In this document: positions 44,112 through 54,036 of the stretch, one piece after another
How positions within the stretch are numbered: position 1 is the stretch's first letter
How the letters are laid out: each line of letters begins with the position of its first letter
NCBI GenBank assembly: GCA_013368315.1
Contig: JAACJM010000006.1
Location: 1,054,001-1,118,000, forward strand
Length of the DNA: 64,000 nt
Origin: Tetrapyrgos nigripes
Lineage: Eukaryota > Basidiomycota > Agaricomycetes > Agaricales > Campanellaceae
Direction: 5' to 3'
Notes under the pieces: generated by a model
The model's database searches: none
Seen by the model: only the letters and a program-made list of their open reading frames with translations
What the model was told of the DNA's origin: nothing
Position numbers and translations under genes: made by a program

Positions 44112-46346
44112 TCAGAAGAATTTGGGGTCAAGAAGGACTCTGTCGGTGTTGTTGTTCTCGGTCCCGATTTTGTGATCTGGTCGTCTGGACAACGGGTCAG
44201 CTTTGTTCAGACTTCCTGGTTTATGTTGGAGGGAGAACTCAAATCATGTAAGGAATAACGCCCATCGTGCTTGTCGCTGACTGAGTTTTTGGGCGGTCTG
44301 GAAATACTCCAAGTTCCTGTGATCGGTGAAGATTTCGATAGAATGGGGGGCCCCCTCCAAATAGTGTCTCCATGCTTCCAGCGCTCGTATGATTGCCAGT
44401 AGTTCCTTGTCGTGGATGTCGTAGTTTTGTTCGGTTTCTGAGAGGGATTTGGAGATGTAGGCGACGGGGTGCCATCGATTGTCTTCCCCGGTTTGCATAA
44501 GTATTCCCCCTGTTGCGTAGTCTGATGCGTCTACTTCCACTCGGTATGGCTTCGTGTGATCTGGCATCAGTAGAACGGGTTTAGACGTGAAGGCCGTTTT
44601 GAGAGATTGGAATGCCTTTTCGGCCTCTGTTCCCCAGTTCCAGTGGTTGTCCTTCCTCGTCAGATCGAAGAGGGGACGTGCGATTTTCGAAAAGTCTTTG
44701 ATGAAGCGTCTGTAGAAGTTTCCGAACCCTAAGAAGGCCTGAACTTCCTTTACTGTTTTGGGGGTCGGCCATTCAAGTACTCCTTCTACCTTGGATGGGT
44801 CCATTGACAAAGTGTCGTGAGAGACAATTAGTCCCAAAAAGTCGACCTTGTCTGCTTCAAATACGCATTTTTCGGGTTTGGCGTATAGGTCATTGTCCCA
44901 TAGTCGTTGTAGGACTGTTCGGACTAATTCTCGATGTTCTTCTAGATCATGGGTGAATACCAAAATGTCATCCATATAGATGACGATCTTCCCTTGGTTG
45001 ATGAGATCTTTGAAAATAGTGTTCATCATCGCTTGGAATGTCGCTGGCGAGTTCATTAATCCAAAGAACATGACAGTCGGTTCAAATAGTCCTCGGTTGG
45101 TTTTGAAGGCGGCTTTCCATTCGTCCCCCTCTTTGATACGGATGTTATTGTATCCCCACCGTAGGTCAATTTTACTGAACACGTATGCGTTTTTGAGTTT
45201 GTCGATTAGTTCTGGGATGAGAGGTAGTAGGTATGCGTTTTTCACGGTACCCTTATTGAGCGCTCTGTAATCCTGTACTGGGCGTAGCTTTCCGTCCTTT
45301 TTTTTAACAAAGAAGAAGGGACTTGCCATTGGAGATTTTGATGGTTTAATATATCCCTTTTCGAGATTTTCGTTCAGGAAGGAGTCGAGTTCGGATTGCT
45401 CGTTTGGGGAAAGAGGGTACGTTTTACATGCGCGTGGTTGGAAGCCGTCTTGTAGCTCGATTGCATGATCCCAATCGCTTCGTTGGGGTAGGCGTTCTGA
45501 AGTCTTTTTGTCGAACACCGATAAGTATTCGTGATACTGTTCGGGTATTCGTTCTTGTAACGAGGTCGGCGAGTTCGTGGATTCGTCTTTAGTGTTTCGT
45601 CGTGCTTTGGTAAAGGCAGTTCGAATACTCAGCTTGGTTCCTGACGGGTCTTCGTCAGGGTCATTAGGGGTATCTAGATATTCCATAACGAGTTCGCTCC
45701 ATTGTCCCGGAACGTTCCACTGTCCAGTCGTATCTTCTGAGCCGAGCATTGCTCCTAAGTCCACTCGTTCCAGTCGGATCTTCCTAGGTCGTTGTGATCG
45801 ACGTTGTCCGGCCACCTTGGGTTGTGGTATCGTTTTATGAGGTCCTACGATGTCTTTGAACATTACTTGGTAATTTCGGTGATGTATTCTGGGGTCGACT
45901 ATTTCAGGTTGTTTTGTTTTCAGAGGGGAGATTTTCGACTTAGCTTTGGTTAATACTGGGGCGTTTTCCAGTGCACAAGTGTTGGGGCATCATGTTAGGT
46001 TGATCTCTGATGTCGTCCAGTCGATCTCCGGATTGTGATGTCGTAACCAATCGGTACCTAAAATGATATCGTGATCTCCGATATCCGTGATATAAAACTC
46101 GGCGGTCTCTTCGTGGTGAGATTGGTGGTCTTGGGTGTAGATTCGTAGTTTTTGAATGGTGTAGTGCCTTACCCATCCCATCACGTTTTCTGATCCGTCG
46201 ACGTTTCGAACTGGAAATGGTTTTTCTAGGGGGATGCGTTTGAGTTGATTTTTTTGGGCGAAGGCGTCATTAATGATGATTCCTTCTGCTCCACTGTCCA
46301 GCAGAGCGGTTGCGTCGATTTTTCGTCCAGTTATTTTCCTGATCAA
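44112..46346 (-). pseudogene. Gypsy pol: protease, reverse transcriptase and RNase H, interrupted by TGA codons
   Basis: Protease (45990-46346) shows ATALLDSGAEGIIINDAF and ILGTDWLRHHNP. After a TGA at 45990-45992 the same frame continues to 45863 and beyond: RT motifs LRPVQDYRALNK, FSKIDLRWGYNNIRI, GLMNSPATFQAMMN and the catalytic IVIYMDDILVF (about 44975-44945). RNase H follows (YRVEVDASDYATGGIL, HDKELLAII, FTDHRNLEYF). TGA occurs at 44244-44246 within ALFLT.FEFSL and at 44112-44114. Arg at the first two fits the gypsy consensus as I remember it (for example T-R-C-P, then L-T-R-F). All three are therefore explained by CGA to TGA change. Domains are otherwise full length. Confidence 0.8.
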
Positions 46347-46517
46347 TTCGGTTTTTTAGCTCTATTGAGGGGGTCTGTTGGTTTCGAGTGATTGCCGTGA
46401 TTCTCAATTCAGATGGGGATCGTGGCTTACGAAAGGGTATAAGGCTCGTGTATTGCCTGTGTTTTACTGGTATGTATGTCCATGTCCCTCCTCCCGACGA
46501 CGTGGCAGGGGAGGTAT

Positions 46518-48151
46518 TCAAAAATCTGATTCCGTTACGAACTTCTTTAGTAGTCCTTCTTTCTCTTCTCCCGACAATGCTCCGATTCTGGCAGTGAGTT
46601 CTGAGATATTATCCGTGGTGGCGTCGACCTTAGGATCCGAGGTCTCGGTACCGACCGCGGTTTTCTTTATGGAGGGTCTCCAGGTCGTGTTGTGGGGAAT
46701 GGTCGGAGGTGTACTAGGGAACGTAGGGCAATCGTTTCCCATATGTCCCTGTCCTCGGCATCTGAAGCATCGCCCTTCCTTCCTCATTTTTTCCCTTTCT
46801 TGGGGGGTCAGTTTCGGTGGATATTTAGTGATTGAAGATGCACCTGGGACGTTGTCTTGGAAGGCGTTTACTTCCATACTCCTTGCCCGACCACTTCTCG
46901 CGCCCTGTGACCCTCGTCCCGGCTGTCCTTCCTCTCTTCGAGGTTTACTCCATGAGGTTTTCTCTTCCTGCCTTTCTAACCAAATCATGTGTTGTTTTAC
47001 CGCCGCCTTTTGTAATGCTGCGAGACTTTTGGGTTGAGTGGACAGGTAGGAGATCCGGTCGACTAGTCCTCGGGGGAGTCCTTTTCGATAGTACTTCATT
47101 AACGCCTTGTCGTTATAGCCAGTATCGTCAGCGTATCGTTTAAATTGAGAGTTGTACTTATCGATGTCAGCCAGGGTCCCTTCCATTCTAATATGTTCTA
47201 TCTTGGTTTGTGCCTGGGTTTCCTGAGCCGAGGGTTTGAAGTCTCGTAGGAATTCTCATTTCACCTCGTGTAGAGTCCAGGATTTTTTTTCGTTTTTGAG
47301 GCGGAAGAGTCTTCCTCGGTACTCGTATATTCTTCATCACTATCACTGAAGTCATCTTCCTCCTCAAAGACCTTTGCCATCATATTTCGTGCCCATCGTT
47401 TCGCTTCATCTCCTGAGAATAGTGTGAGGAAGAACGATATCTTCTCGTCTTTGGTAGGATAGACTTGGTCGTTGAGACGGAGATAGTTGTTAAATTCGGC
47501 CATCCAATCTTTTGTTTGGTTCCGATCTCCTGTGAACTTCTCTGGTTTCACTCCTCGCTCTTTGGTAGTCATGTTAGGAAAGGCTGAAGACTGCGCGTCA
47601 TCGTCAGGTGGTGCGGCGTCATGGGGTGCTTGGGTCCCTCCCGCAGCGGCTGTGGCAGGATTTTCGGACATTTCGAGGGCGGCGTGAAGGGAGTGGAAGT
47701 CGATTGGTTGTGAGGGGTTGACTGAGATGGGTTCTTGGACTGCACCAGGAGTACTATCCGTTGGGGACCTGTTGAGAGGGTTTTGGGGTTCTAGAGGAGT
47801 TTCGTTGTCTGGGTTCGGTTCGTGAGAAGGAGTTGGTGATGGGGTTCTGACAGGATTCGGGTTTTCTGTGGTAGATTCTGATAGAAGTGATTGGAAGAGT
47901 AAAACTGGTTCGATACCGACTGTTTGCTCTTCGGTTGAGAGGGGTCGATTATTTATGGAGAGTCGATTGGGACACGGATGGGTTGTACAAAATTCCCACC
48001 GGTTTTCGTGTGAGAAGTAGCAGTCTTGTTGATTTCGGGGGAAATGTGCGTGAGGACGTCGAAGACAAACAATGTGGGGAGAGGAAGTGCGACTGGGATT
48101 TTGTGAGGCTGTACGAGATCTAGTGCTTCTAGGGATTCCGCTTCCGCTCAT
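46518..48151 (-). pseudogene. Gypsy gag with CCHC zinc knuckle, one frameshift and one TGA
   Basis: The first part (48151 to about 47285) starts MSGSGIPRSTRSRTASQ and contains the capsid-like block KPEKFTGDRNQTKDWMAEFNN. A run of eight T at about 47282-47289 (A8 on the coding strand) shifts the frame. The next frame holds a TGA at 47256-47258 inside a VK.EFLRDF segment, then continues with IDKYNSQFKRYADDTGYND and the zinc knuckle CFRCRGQGHMGNDC (about 46735-46775), ending at 46518. Pol follows in another frame, as usual for gypsy elements. Confidence 0.75.
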
Positions 48152-48700
48152 TCACTCGTTTTCGGATTCCGGAAACAAGTGATCCCACTGTTCACCTGAG
48201 ACGTCTTCCCAAGAGGTTAGCGACCTGTAGTAGTCGTTTACTCTAGGGATTCGAGTTTGGAGATATTCGTGGTATTCTTCCCGGTCGAATTCCGAGATAG
48301 CGCTATCTTCGTAGTCGGTGTGACTGAACCAATATGGAAGAGTTGTGTTTCCTAGTTGAACAAAGTAACAAGTGTCTGCAATCGTAACGTAGCGTGGAAG
48401 TGTGTTTTCAGGTGATATCTTTATTCGGAGGTATTCGAGGATGGCAACTTCACCTGAGGTCCACGATATTTTGTTGAGTACGATCCAACAATCGTCGAAT
48501 GCGATAGCGTGTTCACGTATCGCTGTTTTAACTTCTTCTAGGTAGTTTATGAAGCCGTCCGATGCTTTGATGGGGAAAGGATATATCGGTGGGGGTCGGG
48601 TTCGTAGGTTGTTAAGGAAGGGTTCGAAGTTAAGAGCCAGCGTATTTGTCAGAGATTTCTGTGTGAGGTTTGTTTGTGAGGTGGGTGTAAGAGAGTCTGT
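48152..48700 (-). other. Open, ATG-less frame between the gypsy 5' LTR and gag
   Basis: 183 codons without any Met, in the same frame as gag and separated from its ATG only by a TGA at 48152-48154. Composition is protein-like (for example AFDDCWIVLNKISWTSGEVA and YWFSHTDYEDSAISEFDREE). Either gag once extended further upstream, or this is a leader open frame. The terminal TGA may be a natural stop or another CGA-derived stop. Confidence 0.4.
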
Positions 48701-48705
48701 TCAAG

Positions 48706-49185
48706 TGTCAAGAACGTTGTCACTTAGCAATTAGCCACCCAAGTCACACAGTGAACAAGATAGATTGACGAGATATGAGAGATGAGAGAGAGATATAGAG
48801 AGATAATAAAGACGAGAGAAGAGCGAGTAGCTGACTGTGCTCGACACTGCACTGTACTAGGAGCGGAGTGGAGACGAAGTGAACAGACTAAAGAATCTAG
48901 CTACGAGATCTAAGATATATATAAGAGAGGAATGAATATGTGAGAATGTCCATGGAGCCTAGGGATCGGAGGAGATAAGAATGTGAGTCAAGTAAAGAAA
49001 TATATATGTGAGAATGTCCATGGAGATAAAGGAAGCGGAGAAGTGAGTCATAGATCGGGATGGACGATGATGAGAAATAATTAGTGTTTATGGGTTTATG
49101 GAAGTGATAGAACAGTGAATAGAAGTGAATAGGTAATAGAAGGAAATGAAGAGGGAATGAAGGAGGCGGGAGGCGATTCATGACA
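48706..49185 (-). repeat. 5' LTR of the gypsy element
   Basis: 480 bp, same ends as the 3' LTR, one visible difference (CG to TG at about 48782). Followed at 49186-49190 by the target duplication GTAAG. Confidence 0.95.
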
Positions 49186-50539
49186 GTAAGTTTATTTTTG
49201 TTCAAATATGTGTATACTCTTTCTTATATTAAAGTATGTTTAGAACTATGCAAATAGGTTTCAACATTTGCCAGCTGACCTCCACAACCAGCTTGCAAAT
49301 CTTCCTGCTCATCAGTCACTCCCAACTGGCTGTGGCCGTGGTCGTCCACATGGAAGAGGCAGAGGCAGAGGTCAGGCTATTGGAACAGGTCACATTGAAC
49401 CACAGGATGGCCCTCTTATGCCTCCTCAACCTCAGCCTGAGCCTCAACAACAGCCAGAGCCTGATGGTGACATGAATGATCCTGCTCTATTTGAGCCACC
49501 AGTTGATCCATCTCAGGAATTTGAAGAGATTCCTGAAATTCCAATTGATCAGCTACCTCTGGCACTTTGTCCTATTATTGAAGAGGAGAATTATGACCAG
49601 TATTTCATGGGTGAATTTACAGAAGTATGTTCCAAGTGCAAGGCCCTTCATTGGAAGTGTGAGAAATTGGCAAAATCAACTGTGAATCAGCTGAAATTTG
49701 GTTCCTGTTGTCTTGATGGAAAAGTAGCACTTCCTAAGCTGCAGAAGCCTCCTAATGAGCTTCTAAACCTATATGATGGGACCAGCCCTGACTCCAAGCA
49801 TTTTGTTGACAATATCCGGAGCTATAATGCAGCTTTTGCTTTTGTATCACTTGGACTCAAAACAAACAGTCAAAATGATCCTGAAATGCCTACATCTGGA
49901 GCGCACTATTACAAAATCAAAGGAGAGCTCTGGCACTCAATGGGCTCTCTATTGCCAGAGACAGGACAAAATCCTGTATATGCCCAGTTATATATTGTAG
50001 CTCCTCAGGATGCAATTCAGCAGCAATTGAAAAACAATGCAAATTGTGGGACTGGATTGCGTGCAACCATCATGCAGGAAATTTCTGATATGCTGCATCG
50101 ACACAATGGATTTGTGACACTATACAAGTCTGCATATCAGCGTGTTAGGGAGCTACACACAAATAATCCAGAGAATATTCAGAATATCACTATTAAACTC
50201 CACTTTAATTTTGGCCAGGATCCCAGAACTCATAATTTACCTACAGTTGATGAAGTGGCTATTCTCTTACCTGGAAGGGAAGAAGTGACAGACCACAGAG
50301 ATATCATTTTGCATACACAAACAGGGTCTCTGAAACATTTGTATGAGACCAATCCAGCCTATATGGCATTGCATTATGTGTTACTCTTTCCAAGAGGAGA
50401 ATTGGGTTGGCATCCAAAACTCAAACTATCACAAGAGTACTTAGATGTAAATAATATCACTGTTGATGAAGGTGCAGTTGATCGGGAGGACTTGGTCGCA
50501 GGCCTGGGAACAGCTGGAAATGGTCAGGCAGCGTGATAA

Positions 50540-50790
50540 GGTATGTACAGGTATTATACAGGATGTAGAGTACCTGGTTCAGGTAAATACATGCTGGTTA
50601 TAGTCTGTACAGGGGGTGCCAGGATGGCGTGTACTGTGCATGACCATCCCAGGATGTAAGAATCCTGGTACAGGTACTCACCAGGATGTTCATATCCTGT
50701 TACAGGTAGTACAGGATGTTGAATATGTACATGCTACACAGGATGCATTCATGATACAGTCTGAGGTGCGTGCACAGGGTCTTACAGGCA
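50540..50790 (+). repeat. Degenerate CAGGATG-containing repeat cluster
   Basis: The heptamer CAGGATG recurs about seven times in roughly 240 bp, mixed with TACAGGTA and TACATGCT strings. It lies directly after the truncated Helitron frame. It appears to be a short decayed minisatellite. Confidence 0.6.
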
Positions 50791-50928
50791 GGTTAATCAT
50801 GGCCAGCGAAGGTCAGCATGAATATCACTGAACAGGCCAATGCAGATATTTCTGGCGTTCGCTACCTTAAGTCCCAGGAGAAAAACCCGGTGAGCGCTTT
50901 CCAACGGACTGAGCCACCGGCCCGCATA

Positions 50929-50971
50929 AAACGATCTTGCCCCCAATGTAAGCTTAGGGGCAAGATCGTTT
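50929..50971. repeat. Perfect 15-bp hairpin near the Helitron right end
   Basis: AAACGATCTTGCCCC at 50929-50943 pairs perfectly with GGGGCAAGATCGTTT at 50957-50971 around a 13-nt loop. Helitron 3' ends carry such a hairpin just before a CTRR terminus. Here the carboxylesterase homology resumes 48 nt later (51019) and no clear CTRR is seen, so the assignment is tentative. Confidence 0.5.
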
Positions 50972-51162
50972 CTGCATGACCCCCATTCATCGGAATTCCG
51001 AAGCAGGTAACCCGGAGTTGTATGCTGCATGCGTATGGTCTCTCTTGGTTCAACCCTTTCGGGCTATGCTCATTTCCTGTTGGTGACCCACGGCCTTACT
51101 ATCGATGTCATTCTGGGGATCTTTACGAGGTGTGTATGCTGTCTAATTCCCTGCTTGCCTGC

Positions 51163-51984
51163 CAGTGTTCTCCTTATGACTTAAGGCCTTAAGAATTTTA
51201 AGGCTTAACACCCTTAAGCTAAAGCCTTAAGAAATTTTGGAAAATTTTTAAGCCTTAAGAGAAGCCTTAAGTCGGCTATGCGGCTAATCGGACTGGCTAT
51301 TGACCAATGAGAAATAGAAATTTTAGTGCCAGACAAGTGCCAGCGGTGTGGCACAATGACTAGTGCAGTGACTAGTACGAAATAAAAATATTCAAAGCCA
51401 GTTGCAACGACTTACAGTCCTATGTCTACTGCTACCAATCCACTCTTGGAGTACTTCCACAAGGGAGCTGAACTACGAAACTCCTCACAGTACGATACTT
51501 GGTGCAAAGCCTGTGTCAAAAACCATCTAGATGAAGAACAACAAGCATTAGAGGATCGCATTCGGGATGCAGATGATGCTACAAAGTACAATGAGAGGAA
51601 GAAAGCTTTTGATGCAGGTGTGTAACATACCAATATTATTCCATTCCACTACTGACAGAGTCGTAATTACTCCCTCGTATCAACAAACCAGCTGTGATCA
51701 CCTTGGAGACACTCTTTTGTGGTGTACCTAAGCAACGCTGAGTTTCTCCTGGGCAACTTGATGTTGAAGCAGCATTAATGGAAGCATTGGCAGATGCTGA
51801 GGAGGATGCCAGGCCAGATTCAGGTGCAATAGAGATTGATTCAGATGAGGAATATGTTGGGTAGGGGATGGGAAAAATTTTACTGTACTTAAGTCTTAAA
51901 TTGTTCCCTTAAAAAATGCCCTTAACCTTAATTAAGCCTTAAGAAATCTGGGAGGGCCGATTTAAGGCCTTAAGGAGAACACTG
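51163..51984 (+). mobile_element. hAT deletion derivative A (822 bp)
   Basis: Termini CAGTGTTCTCCTTA at both ends with TTAAGGCCTTA subterminal repeats. An exact 8-bp duplication TTGCCTGC (51155-51162 and 51985-51992) identifies hAT. It keeps only the start of a transposase gene. Confidence 0.9.
51422..51625 (+). pseudogene. hAT transposase N-terminal fragment with BED-type zinc finger start
   Basis: The 67-codon exon begins MSTATNPLLEYFHKGAELRN and has W..C..C (YDTWCKACVKNHLDEEQQ), the first half of a BED-like zinc finger. A GTGTGT donor ends it. A later acidic stretch near 51775-51865 (EALADAEEDARPDSG) may be a second exon. The catalytic parts are absent. Confidence 0.55.
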
Positions 51985-52021
51985 TTGCCTGCTCCCGATT
52001 GTTAATAGTTATACTTGTCAT

Positions 52022-53436
52022 TAGGGCTCCAACCTGTTAATTACTTGTTACAATTCTCGAGATAACTAATAAGTAACAGGTATACTATGTTATAACATGT
52101 TATAACTAGTTACTAACAGATTTTTCCGACGACCGGATTTTGTGTGAAATAAGCTTATGGGAGTGAAATTCAAAGAATCCATCCTTCAACCAGACCTTTG
52201 CGTACATCGCTTGAGTGGTGGTCTTGGCTTTCATAGATGAGTGCACATCAGAGCAAAGGTGACGCGATTTTGAGAATAGCTGTTCAATGGATACACTTGT
52301 TCCTGGAATGGCCAAAAAGTCGCAGGCTATGCATGATATGATTGGAAATCCATGTTGATCTTCAGTGGTCTTGCAGTGGGTCTACAGGAAAACATGAATA
52401 GGATTCAACACAGACATAAAAACCTAGAATACCTTCCACCATTGCAGGGGCTTTTTCATTTCGCCTTGCCCTCTCTCTCCAGAAAAATATTGCTCTAATT
52501 CATCTGATGTTTGGCTAGAGCTACCCTGTACATCAGACAAGCTCTCGTCTTCTGAATCAGATGGCATTTCGTTCCACAGAGACTCAAAGAGTTTGTCATT
52601 GCTGGATGTCTTCTTTGGCTTTCTCGGAGAGACGCCATTCGAGCCCACAGGCACAGCCTGAGAATAGGACTCGTAGACATGCTCAAAAAGGGCCTTCGCC
52701 TGCTGATACTCATCCGAATGATGCTTTCCAAACCAATTCAGGTGGAATGTCAGATGGTATACTGGAAAAAATTGTTGTTCAATGCATAGACATCCGGAAA
52801 GCATTGCCTGATACTCGCCAGGGTAATATATCACTGTAAGTGCATAATATGCATAAGAAACAAGTAAAAAATGATAAGCTTACTAGTGTCTAAGTACTTC
52901 TTATGAGCAATGACTTCCATAGTCCTGTGTGCAGCTTCAAAGATTCTAGGATGGTCCACGTCAATGGTCAAGAAGTTAAGCGAGCTTGTCGCTGATTTAT
53001 AAAAGCCTGATCAGCGTCCACTAGCGCAAAAGAGAGAAGGCGGCAGTATGGTTGTCGGGGAAAAGATTTTGTGCAAGACTCTGATGTTCGGGTCCGGCTC
53101 AACCTCACAGATGGTTTTGCGACATTATACAGTGCTCATTGATTCATACATGCTCCGCCCAAAGCTAGCAAAAAAGAGGAAAGGTGGCGGTATGGCTGTC
53201 GGGGAAAAGATGCTGTGCAGGAATCTGATGTTCGGGTCCAACTCAACCTCACACAGCAATTGATGGACCGTCGTCAACGTGATGTCATTCTTCGGAAATT
53301 GCTGGCATGTAGCTACCAGTTACTAACAGGTTATAACAGTTAATACCTGTTACTGGGCTCAGGTATAACTTGTTATTATTTTAACCTGTTATTAACCAGT
53401 TATAACAGTATTTAATAGTATTCAGTTGGAGCCCTA
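52022..53436 (-). mobile_element. hAT deletion derivative B (1415 bp)
   Basis: Termini TAGGGCTCCAAC with CCTGTTA/TAACAGG subterminal repeats. The flanking duplication CTTGTCAT / CTTGTCGT (52014-52021 and 53437-53444) matches at 7 of 8 positions. It keeps only the 3' part of a transposase gene. An internal direct repeat (GGCGG(T)ATGGYTGTCGGGGAAAAGAT) occurs near 53041-53070 and 53183-53210. Confidence 0.85.
52106..52834 (-). pseudogene. hAT transposase C-terminal fragment (dimerisation domain)
   Basis: Two exons. The first (52834 to about 52425) has YYPGEYQAMLSGCL and YHLTFHLNWFGKHH followed by an acidic Ser-rich linker. The second (about 52380-52106) carries the hallmark hAT dimerisation segment FLAIPGTSVSIEQLFSKSRH with MYAKVWLKDGF. 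The RNase-H-like catalytic core upstream is missing. Confidence 0.7.
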
Positions 53437-54036
53437 CTTGTCGTTTCACAGATTTTCGGAACATACTACTTCTTTAACCAACCACCTCGTCTTCCAAACG
53501 ATTTTTATTTCACCAATCTGCTTCAAGATCTCTGGACCTCATTTGCTCGTACAGGTAACCCCAACCCTTCGCTAGATTACCTCAAAACTCGGGGACCGGC
53601 ATATGAAAGTACTGTGAGGATTTTAGAGGAGACTGGATGGGTTTGGCCCGAATTTTCGGAGGATAAAGAGACAATGGCTGCGTTGGAGTATCCCGAGCTA
53701 GGGTTTGAAGATGGTTTACCTGATGATAGGAGCGGGAGATGTGCGGTAGTTTGTGAGTTCATCCGCATGTTTTGCGCTTTCGATTGCTCATTGATGTGGT
53801 TACATAGTGGCTGCGTTGGCTGCGATGTAGTGCCTGCCTGTGTATATATCGCATTTCGGTGTCAGGTATGTATGTCATGTTTCCTTCTCATCGTAGGGTA
53901 ATTGGCTCTGACACAAGTGCGGACAATTTGCATATATTGTCAGAACTTCTGTCTGTAATAATAAATATCAATAATATACTTTTCAGCCAGCACCCTTTGC
54001 ATAATTTGCATCAAATATCGATGAGATAACCACCAA

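Larger units (their letters stand above)
41426..49185 (-). mobile_element. Ty3/gypsy chromovirus LTR retrotransposon, full length (7.76 kb)
   Basis: Two 480-bp LTRs (41426-41905 and 48706-49185) differ, as read, at one position (GACGAG versus GATGAG), so insertion is very recent. An exact 5-bp duplication GTAAG flanks the element (41421-41425 and 49186-49190). Transcription is right to left: LTR, leader frame, gag, protease, RT-RNase H, integrase with C-terminal chromodomain, accessory Cys/His ORF, purine tract, LTR. No TGG-type tRNA primer site is visible after the 5' LTR, so a self-priming mode cannot be excluded. It occupies an intron of a Helitron gene. Internal TGA codons and one homopolymer frameshift make it non-autonomous in its present form. 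Confidence 0.95.
41082..50536 (+). pseudogene. Helitron polyprotein gene (N-terminal part), split by a gypsy element
   Basis: Exon 1 (41082-41321) encodes MDSPEARRVPQEQH...GRRPHQQ; exon 2 is about 41392-41420. Its intron begins GTAAG at 41421 and holds the whole gypsy element. Exon 3 resumes at 49258 and runs to 50536. Exon 3 has a Gly/Arg-rich stretch, then the Helitron N-terminal region: CSKCKALHWKCEKL, FGSCCLDGKV, NIRSYNAAFAFVSLG, a VYAQLYIVAPQDA block and ALHYVLLFPRGELGWHP. The frame stops about 30 residues later. The HUH Rep nuclease motifs and the helicase domain are missing, so this is a 3'-truncated, inactive copy of about 516 codons. Confidence 0.7.
51019..53775 (+). pseudogene. Type-B carboxylesterase pseudogene, copy 2 (C-terminal part, interrupted by two hAT elements)
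   Basis: It starts abruptly at 51019 with sequence matching copy 1 from about 19693 (ATGCTGCATGCG, then NPFGLCSFPV and PYYRCHSGDLYE at about 51095-51130). The following intron holds two separate hAT insertions. The gene resumes at about 53455 with FFNQPPRLPNDFYFTNLLQD, LDYLKTRGPAYESTVRILEE and WPEFSEDKETMAALEYPELG, less damaged than copy 1. The N-terminal half, including the nucleophile, is missing; its place is taken by the Helitron right end. Position next to P450 copy 4 mirrors copy 1 next to P450 copy 2. Confidence 0.75.

Noticed and set aside
36451..48154. Idea that TGA is recoded as Arg or Sec in these retroelements
   Set aside because: CpG to TpG decay explains the pattern more simply, nuclear genes here use TGA as a normal terminator (for example the alcohol dehydrogenase), and other frameshifts show plain degeneration.
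49268..49475. Separate short ORFs at the start of the Helitron third exon
   Set aside because: They are alternative frames of the exon that begins at 49258; the long frame to 50536 carries the Helitron motifs.
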